DNA from: Bacillota bacterium
GTDB lineage: Bacteria > Bacillota > UBA4882 > UBA8346
Direction: 5' to 3'
Length of the DNA stretch: 49,265 bases
NCBI GenBank assembly: GCA_023436305.1
Contig: JAEZJQ010000101.1
Span: 1-49,265, forward strand
Position 1 is the first letter of the stretch; each line of letters starts with the position of its first letter. A program made the translations under genes and the position numbers. This document shows positions 16,188 to 25,223 of the stretch, piece by piece. The notes beneath the pieces were generated by a model. That model had not been told where the DNA came from. It saw only the letters and a list, made by a program, of their open reading frames with translations, and did no database searches.

Positions 16188-17666
16188 ATGTGCGGCATCT
16201 GTGGTTATTTTGGAGATAATGTGGCCGGCCTGCCGCTTCCTATCGACGAATTAAGTCATCGTGGACCGGATGGCCAAGGAACAGCTTGCGGCCCTAATTT
16301 TAAATTCGGGCATACTCGCTTGGCGATTATTGATATTGCCGGTGGTGGACAGCCGATGCTTAACAAGAATGGTACAATATGTATTGTTTTCAATGGTGAA
16401 ATATATAATCATCGCTTTCTCCGGGCGGAACTGGAACGGGAGCATTCCTTTAAAAGCAATTCCGATACGGAAGTAATCCTGCATCTTTATGAGAAAGAGG
16501 GCCCGGCGGGGCTTGCGAAATTGGACGGCATGTTCTCTTTGGCCATTGTAGACCATGATCAGATTACTTTAGCCCGGGACCCGCTTGGAATTAAACCGTT
16601 GTATATTCAAAAAAACGAACAGTATCTCTATTTTGCGTCCGAGCTGAAAGCGTTTAATTTCTTAGATAACAATGTCATAGAATTTCCACCCGGTCATATC
16701 TATAATAAATATGGGGGATATCGCACGTATTACAAAGTTCCGCAGGTTTATCGTGATGATTTGAATTGGGAGAATACTTTGGCGGAATTACGGCTCCGTT
16801 TAAAAAAAGCGGTGCTAAAACGATTAATGTCGGATGTGCCATTGGGAAGTTTTCTTAGCGGTGGATTGGATTCAAGTCTGATTACCGCTTTAATGAAACA
16901 ATACCAGGAAAAATTTCATACTTTCAGTGTAGCTGTGAAGGAAAGCAATGATCGGAATTATGCGTTAATGGCGGCAAAATTTCTGGATACCATTCATCAT
17001 GAATATGTTGTAACTCCTCGTGAATTATGGGAAGTAATTCCGGAAGTGATATTTCATTTGGAATCATTTGACCAGTCTCTTGTGCGAAGCGCCGTGGCTA
17101 ATTATTTTTTAGCAAAATTGGCGGCCGAGGAAGTGAAGGTGGTCTTAACCGGCGAAGGGGCGGATGAATTGTTCGCCGGATACGCTTACCTGGAGCAGTT
17201 TAGGAATTCCAACGATTTGCATCGGGAATTATGGGATATTACAAATGCATTACATAATACCAACTTACAGCGGGTTGACCGGCTAACGATGGCCCATGGA
17301 TTGGAAGCCAGAGTGCCCTTTTTGGATAAGGATGTCATTGCTTTGGCGATGGAGATCCCGCCCGCCTTTAAAAGAAATGACCGGAACGGGGTCAGTAAAT
17401 GGTGCTTGCGGGAAGCGTTCCGGCATGAGGGATTGTTGCCCGATGAAATCATCGACCGGGATAAAGAAAAATTCGCGGAAGGATCGGGAGTGGCGGTGAT
17501 TTTGGAGCAAATGGCCGGCGAAAAGGTCAGTGAAACAAGTTATTTTAAAGAACTGGAACGGGGAATGCCTTTACGGTCAAAAGAAGAATATTATTATTTT
17601 GAGATTTTTTGCTCGTATTTCGGCAGGGAACAAGCGTTGCGTCTGGTGGGACGGAGTAAATCGTGA
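16188..17666 (+). CDS. Glutamine-dependent asparagine-synthase-like amidotransferase
   Basis: 492 residues from ATG at 16188. This start puts cysteine at position 2 (MCGICGYFG), which becomes the N-terminal nucleophile of the class II glutaminase, and AAGGAG lies 11 bases upstream. A GTG at 16179 would bury the cysteine and is rejected. The N-terminal domain shows HRGPDG, HTRLAIID, FNGEIYNH and SDTEV. The synthetase domain has the ATP-binding SGGLDSS (224-230), TGEGADELFAGY, and GLEARVPFLDKDVI. It is shorter than E. coli AsnB (554). It could make asparagine, but relatives amidate peptides, osmolytes or antibiotics. Position in a riboswitch operon with an opine dehydrogenase makes a dedicated amide product plausible; that is inference. 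Confidence 0.86.
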   Translation: MCGICGYFGDNVAGLPLPIDELSHRGPDGQGTACGPNFKFGHTRLAIIDIAGGGQPMLNKNGTICIVFNGEIYNHRFLRAELEREHSFKSNSDTEVILHLYEKEGPAGLAKLDGMFSLAIVDHDQITLARDPLGIKPLYIQKNEQYLYFASELKAFNFLDNNVIEFPPGHIYNKYGGYRTYYKVPQVYRDDLNWENTLAELRLRLKKAVLKRLMSDVPLGSFLSGGLDSSLITALMKQYQEKFHTFSVAVKESNDRNYALMAAKFLDTIHHEYVVTPRELWEVIPEVIFHLESFDQSLVRSAVANYFLAKLAAEEVKVVLTGEGADELFAGYAYLEQFRNSNDLHRELWDITNALHNTNLQRVDRLTMAHGLEARVPFLDKDVIALAMEIPPAFKRNDRNGVSKWCLREAFRHEGLLPDEIIDRDKEKFAEGSGVAVILEQMAGEKVSETSYFKELERGMPLRSKEEYYYFEIFCSYFGREQALRLVGRSKS

Positions 17667-17681
17667 GAGGGGGTTCGGATA

Positions 17682-18773
17682 ATGAATAAACTTCGATTTG
17701 CGGTTCTGGGAGCGGGGCATGGGGGAATGGCTATGGCCGGACATTTAGCGCTTATGGGATATCCGGTGAAGCTTTTTAACCGAAGTGAAGCCCGGCTCAA
17801 TGTGATAAAAACAATTGGTGGGATTGAACTGTCCGGAGCCATTGAAGGGTTTGGACCTGTTGAATGCGCCACTGCCAACATGGAAGAAGCCATTGAGGAT
17901 GCCGATGTAATTATGGTGGTGGTGCCGGCCAATGGCCACCGTTATATGGCGGCTATGGCGGCGCCTTATCTGAAAGACGGCCAGGCGGTTATTCTTAATC
18001 CGGGACGCACCGGGGGAGCGTTTGAATTTCGGCAGGTATTAATTGAGCAAGGATTGAAACGGGAAGTAATTATTGGGGAAGCGCAAACCTTGTTATACGC
18101 CTGCCGGAATACCAATCCGGCCAAGGTAAAAATTTTCGATATCAAAAATTCGGTTCCGATGGCGGCTTTGCCGGGAAATCAAACCGTGGAGCTGTTAAAG
18201 ATCATCCATCCCGTTTTTCCCCAGTTTGTTCCCGGTGATAACGTGATTAATACCAGCCTCGATAATATTGGGGCCATCTTTCATCCGGCCTTGATGGTTC
18301 TGAATGCCGCCCGGATTGAATCCACCCGTGGGGAATTTCAATTTTATTTTGAAGGCATTACCAAAGCGGTCTCCCTGGTGCTGGAACGGATGGATCAAGA
18401 ACGGGTGGCGGTGGCCGCCGCTTTGGGAATCAGGGCCATGACCGCCAAGGAATGGTTGTATATGGCTTATGACGCTCACGGCAAAACGCTATATAACGCA
18501 ATAAAAAATAACGCCGGTTATAAGGGGATCTTTGCCCCGGCAACTATCGATCACCGTTATTTATGGGAGGATGTGCCCATGAGTCTGGTGCCCATTGCCT
18601 CCCTGGGCGATCTGCTGGGAGTCGATACCCCCGCCATTAAACATATCATTCATCTGGCCGGAATAATGAATGGTTGCGATTTTTGGGCCGAGGGGCGAAC
18701 GGTTGAAAAGATGGGACTTGCCAATTTAAATCATAAAGAAATCAGGCGTATCGCACTGGAGGGTTTCATGTGA
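17682..18773 (+). CDS. NAD/NADP octopine/nopaline (opine) dehydrogenase family protein
   Basis: 363 residues. The N-terminal Rossmann domain has the dinucleotide-binding VLGAGHGGMAMAGHLALMG (GxGxxG at 10-15) and VIMVVVPANGHRYMA. The C-terminal all-helical domain shows HPALMVLNAARIES, FYFEGITKAVSLVLERMDQER and a late GRTVEKMGLANL, typical of octopine/nopaline dehydrogenases. These enzymes reductively join an amino acid to a 2-oxo acid; relatives also make staphylopine-type metallophores. The start ATG has a GAGAGGGGG site. It is 15 bases after the amidotransferase gene, and its stop overlaps the next start (TGATG). Substrates cannot be read off the sequence. Confidence 0.85.
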   Translation: MNKLRFAVLGAGHGGMAMAGHLALMGYPVKLFNRSEARLNVIKTIGGIELSGAIEGFGPVECATANMEEAIEDADVIMVVVPANGHRYMAAMAAPYLKDGQAVILNPGRTGGAFEFRQVLIEQGLKREVIIGEAQTLLYACRNTNPAKVKIFDIKNSVPMAALPGNQTVELLKIIHPVFPQFVPGDNVINTSLDNIGAIFHPALMVLNAARIESTRGEFQFYFEGITKAVSLVLERMDQERVAVAAALGIRAMTAKEWLYMAYDAHGKTLYNAIKNNAGYKGIFAPATIDHRYLWEDVPMSLVPIASLGDLLGVDTPAIKHIIHLAGIMNGCDFWAEGRTVEKMGLANLNHKEIRRIALEGFM

Positions 18774-20296
18774 TGAACCAGCGTAAAAGGATTTGGGGTT
18801 GTACCCTCGGGAATTGCATTCATGTAGCCGGGATTTCCCGTTTTTTGGAATTGGCGGATCAATGCGGGTATGAGACTACATTTGCCGGGACGGGACTTTC
18901 AGTGGAATCGATTTTGGCGGCGCTAAAAAAGGAAAGACCCGATTTTATGGCTTTGAGTTACCGGCTGACTCCCAAGGTGGCCATAGATCTATTAACCGGT
19001 TTGGTGAATAAACTCCGTGAAGATGACTATCCGCAAACAACCTGGCTGTTTGGAGGGACTCCCCCGGTTTGTGAGGCCGCGGCCCGTAGCGGATTATTCA
19101 AAACCGTTTTTATTGGAGAAGAAACCGACGATGAGGTGGTCCGCTGGCTAAAGGGCGACTTCGAAAAGCCGGAGTGGGAGACGGTATGGGGGAATACTTT
19201 GCTGGAACGCATTCAACTGCAAGCGCCGTTTCCGCTTTTACGCCATCATTTTGGGCTGCCGGATCTAAATGCCACCATCGCCGGGGTAATGGAGCTTGCC
19301 GAATCAAAGGCCGTGGATGTGATTTCGATTGGCCCGGACCAGAATGCGCAGGAATTTTTCTTTCGTCCGGAATGCATGGATCATACCCAAGATGGCGCTG
19401 GAGGGGTTCCGCTGCGGAAACCGGAGGATCTGCGCCGGATTTATGAAGCCTCACGCCGCGGGAATTATCCTTTGTTACGCATCTATGGGGGGACTAACGA
19501 TCTGCGATCTTGGGCGGAGATGAGCACCCATGAGTTACATAATGCTTGGGGGGCGATTCCTTTATACTGGTATAGTGTTCTGGATGGGCGTTCACAGCGG
19601 CCTATCGTGGAAGCGATTACTGAAAACCAGGAGACAATGGCCTGGTACGGCAAGTGTGGAATTCCACTGGAAGTTAATGAGGCCCATCATTGGAGCCTGC
19701 GAGGCGCCCCGGATGAAGTAGCGGTGGCGGCGGCTTATTTGGCGGCGTATAACGCCAAAATTCATGGCGTTTCGGATTTTATTTTGCAGATGATGTGGAA
19801 TAACCCGCCCCAAATACCTCCCTATCAAGACTTGGCCAAAATGTTGGCCAAGCTTGCGATAGTGGATTCGCTGGCGGATGATGGCTTCCGGGTCTGGCGG
19901 GAAGTCCGGGCGGGTTTGGCCAGTCTATCCCCCAAACCCAATATTGCCAAAGGCCAATTGGCGGCATCCACCCTGCTTGCTTTACAGGTGAATCCGCATA
20001 TCGTCCATGTAGTGGGTTTCTGTGAAGGTGATCACGCGGCGAATCCTTGTGAGATCATTGAGAGTTGTGAGATTGTGCGGGGAGTCATCAAAAACGGTTT
20101 CACCGGATATCCGGATATGGCCGGGATAAGTATGGTACAGGAACGGAAGCAGGAGTTACTTTTGAATGCGGGCAAGATTTTGGAGCGGATTGCCGCCTTG
20201 GGGCGAGGTTCGAAGGCGCTTAGTGACGCCAAGGTTCTGGCGGCGGCAGTTCGTAATCGGATTATGTATGCCCCGCAGATTTTAAAAGTTGGGTGA
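18773..20296 (+). CDS. Protein with N-terminal B12-binding-like domain and large C-terminal (TIM-barrel-like) domain
   Basis: 507 residues from ATG at 18773, which has GGAGGG nine bases upstream. Residues about 7-130 resemble a cobalamin-binding Rossmann domain: GNCIHVAGISRFLELADQCG carries HxxG (H17, G20) with the usual first aspartate replaced, then DFMALSYRLT and LFGGTPP, where B12 domains have the Ser and Gly-Gly motifs. The remaining 370 residues, with IRIYGG-like LLRIYGGTNDLRSWAEMS and LEVNEAHHWSLRG, look like an alpha/beta barrel as in glutamate-mutase-type enzymes, but I cannot name a family. Possible roles are a cobalamin-dependent mutase or methyltransferase, or a protein that lost the cofactor. 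It is the last gene of the riboswitch operon. Confidence 0.6.
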   Translation: MNQRKRIWGCTLGNCIHVAGISRFLELADQCGYETTFAGTGLSVESILAALKKERPDFMALSYRLTPKVAIDLLTGLVNKLREDDYPQTTWLFGGTPPVCEAAARSGLFKTVFIGEETDDEVVRWLKGDFEKPEWETVWGNTLLERIQLQAPFPLLRHHFGLPDLNATIAGVMELAESKAVDVISIGPDQNAQEFFFRPECMDHTQDGAGGVPLRKPEDLRRIYEASRRGNYPLLRIYGGTNDLRSWAEMSTHELHNAWGAIPLYWYSVLDGRSQRPIVEAITENQETMAWYGKCGIPLEVNEAHHWSLRGAPDEVAVAAAYLAAYNAKIHGVSDFILQMMWNNPPQIPPYQDLAKMLAKLAIVDSLADDGFRVWREVRAGLASLSPKPNIAKGQLAASTLLALQVNPHIVHVVGFCEGDHAANPCEIIESCEIVRGVIKNGFTGYPDMAGISMVQERKQELLLNAGKILERIAALGRGSKALSDAKVLAAAVRNRIMYAPQILKVG

Positions 20297-20320
20297 AGGA
20301 AAAAGTTACTTATCCATTAT

Positions 20321-20596
20321 TTATTTGGTTTCTTTCTTTTTCATTTTTCCATCAGTGTTTATACCAACATTGAGCATTCCGCTTAAATCTTCTACGGTAA
20401 TACCATCCAGTTTAAATTCGAACTTATCTACATCCACCCTTCTGATATTTAAATTTTCTATGATTACTGTTTGAGGAGCTAAATGCTCCTTTTGTTTTTG
20501 TTTTAATTCCACGATTTCTGCTTCCAGCTCGGCGATTCTTGTATATAAATCCGGATTTCTCGTATTAAAATTATTAATACTGCTTATTTTTTCCAT
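20321..20596 (-). CDS. GerPC-like spore germination protein (short)
   Basis: 91 residues. A short coiled coil (LYTRIAELEAEIVELKQKQ, about 17-36) is followed by IIENLNIRRVDVDKFEFKLD and VEDLSGMLNVGI, which resembles the end of GerPC, where a TLNIGL-like segment follows a coiled coil. Bacillus GerPC is about 200 residues, so this is a minimal version. GerP proteins are spore-coat components that let germinants through the coat. It lies beside three GerPA/GerPF-like genes and an Hsp20 gene. A basic KKKETK tail ends the protein. The family call rests on the coiled coil, the short motif and the context. Confidence 0.62.
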   Translation of the reverse strand: MEKISSINNFNTRNPDLYTRIAELEAEIVELKQKQKEHLAPQTVIIENLNIRRVDVDKFEFKLDGITVEDLSGMLNVGINTDGKMKKKETK

Positions 20597-20665
20597 AATT
20601 TATTCTTGATCCTCCATAACCCAACCCGTTGGCGAGTGGATGCTTCAGTTGATAAATTACCCGAT

Positions 20666-20920
20666 TTATGCACCTTTCAGAATTATTGGAGCAGGTTCGG
20701 CATTTAAATTAGTGCTGATAGTCGGGGTATCAATCAAATCGGGATCGGTGTTTATATTTATATTGTTGAGGGTTAAATTACCATTACCGAAAATGTTGAG
20801 GGCATAGTTGGTCTTTGCGGGCGAGATCCAACCTTGCTGAACATTTTCACCAAAAAATATTCCGGAAGCGTTTGCCAAGTTATTGACAACGATTACCCCA
20901 AAATTAATAAAAACTGCCAT
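20666..20920 (-). CDS. GerPA/GerPF-family spore germination protein
   Basis: 84 residues. The pattern FGENVQQGWISPAKTNYA, then GNGNLTLNNININTDPDLID, matches the GerPA/GerPF layout (FGD..ISPKS...GSFNTGDF...N....DPDVVD). The start is ATG at 20920, because GAGGTG lies four bases upstream; a longer frame starting at 20935 would place that site inside the gene. It is transcribed leftward with the GerPC-like gene, and divergently from two more relatives. These small proteins sit in the spore coat and affect permeability to germinants. Confidence 0.78.
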   Translation of the reverse strand: MAVFINFGVIVVNNLANASGIFFGENVQQGWISPAKTNYALNIFGNGNLTLNNININTDPDLIDTPTISTNLNAEPAPIILKGA

Positions 20921-21044
20921 GGCACACCTCGGCAATAATAATCATAATGTATATTACTATAATACGTAATCCGGGGTTCTTCGGTGAATATACCCCGAAA
21001 ATATGGTTTAAAATAGGCAATTTAGCCATTATTGGGAGAATGAA

Positions 21045-21323
21045 ATGAAAGAGTTGAGCTTTCAGTTAACCATTAATTCCATAACGATTGGATCGATTGA
21101 AAGCGCTTCATCATTCAATATCGGACGGAATTTTCTGCGGGACTTTAAAAGCATGACGAAATCGAATGCCGGTATTGGGACGATTTCGGGAAATCATAAT
21201 TCCTTTCCTTCAAGCACCAATTATGTGCAAGACCCGGATGGGGTTGATATGTGCTGGGATACCCAAGGGGAGACGAAAGAAAACTTAGAGAGCCGGAAAA
21301 TTCCGTTTCCGCTTTTTAAATGA
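21045..21323 (+). CDS. GerPA/GerPF-family spore germination protein
   Basis: 92 residues. FNIGRNFLRDFKSMTKSNAG, a GTISGNHNSF segment and YVQDPDGVD give the same three-part pattern as the neighbouring relatives (FxxGxNxxxxxxSxxKxNxG, then DPDxxD). A GGGAGA site lies upstream. The next gene starts four bases after the stop. It differs most from the others at its C-terminus, with an extra charged tail, so it may fill a GerPB- or GerPD-like position. The exact correspondence is not resolvable by eye. Confidence 0.72.
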   Translation: MKELSFQLTINSITIGSIESASSFNIGRNFLRDFKSMTKSNAGIGTISGNHNSFPSSTNYVQDPDGVDMCWDTQGETKENLESRKIPFPLFK

Positions 21324-21327
21324 AAAA

Positions 21328-21576
21328 ATGAAAAAGGAAGTGATTTCAATCGATCTTCATATCAACATTAAAGATTTAAAAGTGACGGAAGTATCAACTT
21401 CTTCCGGAATCTTTAGCGGTGAAAACTACCACGCCTACTGGTCAGCTATGAGTAAAACCAATACAGGGCTGAATCTGGGCGATTCCAATCAAAGTTTTAA
21501 TTCTGTCAATATGGTTTATGACCCTGATTTAATCAGCATGCTCAATAACTCAAAAGAAGCTTTAAAAAACATTTAA
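21328..21576 (+). CDS. GerPA/GerPF-family spore germination protein
   Basis: 82 residues. SGIFSGENYHAYWSAMSKTN, GLNLGDSNQSFNSVN and VYDPDLISML repeat the family pattern. It closely resembles the product of 20666-20920 (SGIFFGENVQQGWISPAKTN), so the two are probably recent paralogues on opposite strands. It is tightly packed between a relative and the Hsp20 gene and is probably co-transcribed with both. Confidence 0.77.
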   Translation: MKKEVISIDLHINIKDLKVTEVSTSSGIFSGENYHAYWSAMSKTNTGLNLGDSNQSFNSVNMVYDPDLISMLNNSKEALKNI

Positions 21577-21594
21577 AAAGTAGGTGAGCGATGA

Positions 21595-22122
21595 ATGATT
21601 TTTGATCAAACCTGGATGACTGAATTGTTAGAGCTTCAAAAAAAGGCGACGGAGCTGGTCAAAGGTAAAAACTCGGCCGAAGATGTTCAAAATTTGGTGA
21701 TAGAAGTACTTAATCAATGGGGGATTAACAATTTACCATGGGACGGAGGAGATCTCGAATCCAAAACGTGGGCGAAAGGTACCCCGGAACGAAAAACAGG
21801 ACCAAATTTTAATATTGATATTTCTGAGACAAAGAATAATATAGTTATTCGGGCGTCCATTCCCGGTATCGAGAATAAAAACGATCTTTTCATTAAACTG
21901 CGGGGGGAGATCCTTGTAATTGCCGGAAAATGTAGCCATTTTAATAATGATGGCGGGTTTTTCAGCCGAAAAGTCAGGCTTCCGGCGGAAGTTACCACCG
22001 TGGGCGCGGAAGCTACTTACCAGAATGATAATTTAACGATCTCGCTCCCCAAAATGACCACGGAAGATGGCGAGATTATCCCTTTAAATTTTCCTGAAAA
22101 CAATTCAATGGGTTTTGACTAA
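21595..22122 (+). CDS. Hsp20/alpha-crystallin-family protein, probably a spore-coat component
   Basis: 175 residues. Residues about 65-160 form an alpha-crystallin domain: FNIDISETKNNIVIRASIPG, LFIKLRGEILVIAGKC, FFSRKVRLPAEV and ATYQNDNLTISLPK, the A-x-x-x-n-G-v-L/I-x-I/V-type end found in small heat-shock proteins. The N-terminal 60 residues are a helical, amphipathic arm. It is the third gene of a run with two GerP-like genes. Small Hsp20 relatives (for example CotM and CotP in Bacillus) are coat proteins, so a coat role is likelier than a cytoplasmic chaperone role. It has an AGGTGAG site. Confidence 0.8.
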   Translation: MIFDQTWMTELLELQKKATELVKGKNSAEDVQNLVIEVLNQWGINNLPWDGGDLESKTWAKGTPERKTGPNFNIDISETKNNIVIRASIPGIENKNDLFIKLRGEILVIAGKCSHFNNDGGFFSRKVRLPAEVTTVGAEATYQNDNLTISLPKMTTEDGEIIPLNFPENNSMGFD

Positions 22123-22186
22123 AAGGTAGTAAAGATGATAATATACTGTGTCAAATCCTTCAAGTCTATCGATAATCATAATTAAA

Positions 22187-25186
22187 TTATAAAGTAAGCT
22201 TTACGGTGTGGATTTCATGGGACGCAAAAAAAAGTTGTGTTCCGGCACATAATTTGGCCTGATCCCAGGGTTCTTCCATTAGATTTACGAGTTCCGCGGA
22301 TCTAAAGGGGAAATGAATATCAAGTTTAGCCATAGTATCGCACCCGGCGCACTCATAAAGACGAATAATCATACCTTGGCTATCTTCCGCTTTTTTTACC
22401 GTCTCGATGATGATGTTCCCCGGAGCCACGGATAAAAATGAGCTGTTCTCCGGCAATTCCCCGCCGACAATTGGAGATAAAGGTACCACCAGTAAAGGGA
22501 TATTCAATTCGTATCCCGTTTGAACCACTTTCCCATCAATATAATTGCCCCGGTGAGGATACAGCGCATAGGTGAACTCATGATAACCCAAGTCAGCCTT
22601 GGGGTCAGGGTACACCGGACTTCGCAGTAAATTGATGTCTAAAATGTTTTGATAAACCTTATGGCCGTATTTGCAGTCGTTGAGTAACGCCACTCCGTAA
22701 CCGGCATCGGAGAGATCGATCCATTTATGCGCGCAAATCTCAAATTTAGCCATATCCCAGGTGGTATTCCGATGAGTGGGACGCCGGATGTTACCGAACT
22801 GAATCTCGCAAGTCGCTTCGGTGTTCTGCACGTTCACCGGAAAAGAGGTCCGTAACATTTTTTGGTGTTCTCGCCAATCAAGTTTTGTAATAAAATCAAT
22901 CCGCCGGCTGCCGTGAATCAGCAAAATTTCTTGTTCCAATACCGAATTTCCGTAAGTGAATGCCTGTTTTATACTGGCTTTGGGGCCATCGACAATATGG
23001 ACAACCTTACTTAACCGGAAATACTCCGGCGTTCCATCGGCATAGCCCATCGGAATATCCCAGGCATCCCCTTCATCGATAAAAACCGCCAACCGGTTAC
23101 CGGCCGTTTCGAGAATCTGGCGTTGGTTTTCTTTGTCAAAAACCATCGCCAGTGATCCGTCCGCTGCCAGGGTAACCAGCAGTTTGTCATTTTCCAGCCG
23201 GGTGGTATCAGCCACCACAAGCGTAGGTAATTTGGCGGGATAATCCAGATCAATCACCGTATAACCCATAGCCGGAACCTGTACCCAATACCAGTTGTGA
23301 TTGATTTTAAGCCATTCCTCACGCTTCCAGGAGGTGGAGTTCCAGATTAAGGCAGGATTAGTGGCCCTTCCGGTATAAATCACCGGGGTGAAAGATTGGA
23401 GAGCCCGCTCTTTGAGATCAGAAGTCCGCTCAAGAAGATGCTCATATCTGGCCGACGATTCCTGGTAAACCCGAGTGATGGCGGAACCCGCTATGATATC
23501 ATGAAACTGATAGAGTAGCACTTCTTTCCAGATAGCTTCAATATCAGCAGCCGGATAAACAGTTCCACCCAATACCATGGCTAGTGACGCGTAGAATTCC
23601 AAATCACGAAGGAGAAGCTCGATTTTTCGGTTATATTGTTTATTCCGGGCTTGGGTCGTATAGGTCCCCTGGTGCCGTTCCAGGTAAAGTTCCCCCTGCC
23701 AAAACCGATACACGGAGGATTTCGTGGCTAGTTTCCGGAAAAATTCCCCCGCTGTTTCTTGCCGGACCGGGGACAGACCGGCTGAATTTTTTTCCCGTTT
23801 CAGCATCTCCAGATGTTCTTCCCCGGGTCCCCCTCCTCCGTCACCAATTCCAAAGACCACCAAACAGGAATCGGAAATTCCTTTATCAAGATAATTTGCT
23901 TCTGTTTTAACGATTGCCCGCGGGGCGGCTGAACTGTTGTATGTGCCTTCCGGCGGCATATGGGCCAGGACTGAGCTGCCGTCAATCCCCTTCCACATAA
24001 AAGTATGGTGGGGGTATTGATTAAACTGATTCCAGGAAAGCTTGGTGGTTAAAAAATAGCTAACTCCTGATTTCTTGAGGATTTGGGGTAATGCGGCGTT
24101 AAAACCGAAACTATCCGGCAACCAAAGTATCTTTGGTTCCTGGTTAAATTCTTGTTGAAAGAACCGTTTCCCGTATAGTATCTGCCGAACCAGGGACTCT
24201 CCTCCCGGAAGATTGGTATCGGCTTCCACCCACATGGCGCCTAAAGTCTCCCACCGGCCTTCCCGGACCCGGGGCTTGATCTTTTCAAACAGTAACGGAT
24301 AAAACGATTTCACCCATTGGTAAAGCTGGGGCTGGCTGGCGCCAAAGATATAATCGGGGTAGTGCTCCATCATCATCAATGCAGTGGAGAAAGTGCGGGC
24401 TCCTTTTCGAACCGTTTCCCGAAGCGGCCAAAGCCAGGCCAAATCCATATGCGAATGCCCCAATGCACTTATCGTAAGTGACGGGCCGGCCGCTTTTTTG
24501 GCCATCTCAGGGGCAAGGGCCATTCGCGCGAGAGAGACCTCTTCCGGCGCCAGCCGGTTTAAGATAAGTGCCGCCTGATATAGAGTAAACAAGATACTGT
24601 CATGCCGGGCGCTATCTTCCGGCAAGTTTGACATCAGTTCAAAAAGGTACTCCAGATCATAATATAACGCTTTCATCAGGTCATCACAGATGGCGATATA
24701 GGCGGCTTGAACAGTTCCGTTATCCCGGTACTTTCCAAAGAGATCATTGGTCCCCGCATCAGCCCAGAGGTCGATGAGTTCTCCGCCTTTCGCCTGATCC
24801 GTGAAGAAAACCACTTGTTTCCCCGGTGTGCCCAAAGTACGATCAAATTCGGAATTGGCATTGGTTAAACCCTGTACCGGGCGGCCTTGCCTATCCACCA
24901 GATAAGCTTCCCCTCCGACATCAATCAATAGCACCACCTTTTTCCCGGTGGCGCTTGAAGGTATCTCACCCCTAAAATGAAACCAGGCACAGTCCCAAAG
25001 TTTCCCCCATCTTTCCCCGATTTGCAATACTTTTTTGACTCCGGTCATCCGGGCATGAAAGGGTACCGGTTCCGGAGTAACCCAAGCCGTCATCGACAGC
25101 TCTCCAACAATGGTATATATGGCTTTTTTCACTTGGGAAATCACCAATTTAACCTGGGATTGCATTTGGGCTTTCGCGTAAGGCAT
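22187..25186 (-). CDS. Alpha-mannosidase, glycoside hydrolase family 38
   Basis: 999 residues, normal for bacterial GH38. The catalytic (beta/alpha)7 domain starts near residue 238 with ALGHSHMDLAWLWPLRETVR, which supplies the zinc ligands H244 and D248. The nucleophile is D323 in MWVEADTNLPGGESL. LWLPDSFGFNAALPQILKK and FHDIIAGSAITRVY follow as family signatures. The last 400 residues form the beta-sandwich domains. There is no signal peptide, so it should act in the cytoplasm on imported mannosides or glycans. The start has GGAGTTAAGGAT upstream. A phosphatase-like gene precedes it by 37 bases on the same strand. No sugar transporter is in the window. Confidence 0.94.
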   Translation of the reverse strand: MPYAKAQMQSQVKLVISQVKKAIYTIVGELSMTAWVTPEPVPFHARMTGVKKVLQIGERWGKLWDCAWFHFRGEIPSSATGKKVVLLIDVGGEAYLVDRQGRPVQGLTNANSEFDRTLGTPGKQVVFFTDQAKGGELIDLWADAGTNDLFGKYRDNGTVQAAYIAICDDLMKALYYDLEYLFELMSNLPEDSARHDSILFTLYQAALILNRLAPEEVSLARMALAPEMAKKAAGPSLTISALGHSHMDLAWLWPLRETVRKGARTFSTALMMMEHYPDYIFGASQPQLYQWVKSFYPLLFEKIKPRVREGRWETLGAMWVEADTNLPGGESLVRQILYGKRFFQQEFNQEPKILWLPDSFGFNAALPQILKKSGVSYFLTTKLSWNQFNQYPHHTFMWKGIDGSSVLAHMPPEGTYNSSAAPRAIVKTEANYLDKGISDSCLVVFGIGDGGGGPGEEHLEMLKREKNSAGLSPVRQETAGEFFRKLATKSSVYRFWQGELYLERHQGTYTTQARNKQYNRKIELLLRDLEFYASLAMVLGGTVYPAADIEAIWKEVLLYQFHDIIAGSAITRVYQESSARYEHLLERTSDLKERALQSFTPVIYTGRATNPALIWNSTSWKREEWLKINHNWYWVQVPAMGYTVIDLDYPAKLPTLVVADTTRLENDKLLVTLAADGSLAMVFDKENQRQILETAGNRLAVFIDEGDAWDIPMGYADGTPEYFRLSKVVHIVDGPKASIKQAFTYGNSVLEQEILLIHGSRRIDFITKLDWREHQKMLRTSFPVNVQNTEATCEIQFGNIRRPTHRNTTWDMAKFEICAHKWIDLSDAGYGVALLNDCKYGHKVYQNILDINLLRSPVYPDPKADLGYHEFTYALYPHRGNYIDGKVVQTGYELNIPLLVVPLSPIVGGELPENSSFLSVAPGNIIIETVKKAEDSQGMIIRLYECAGCDTMAKLDIHFPFRSAELVNLMEEPWDQAKLCAGTQLFFASHEIHTVKLTL

Positions 25187-25223
25187 ATCCTTAACTCCAT
25201 TGATTATGATAGTGAGGCTTCAA

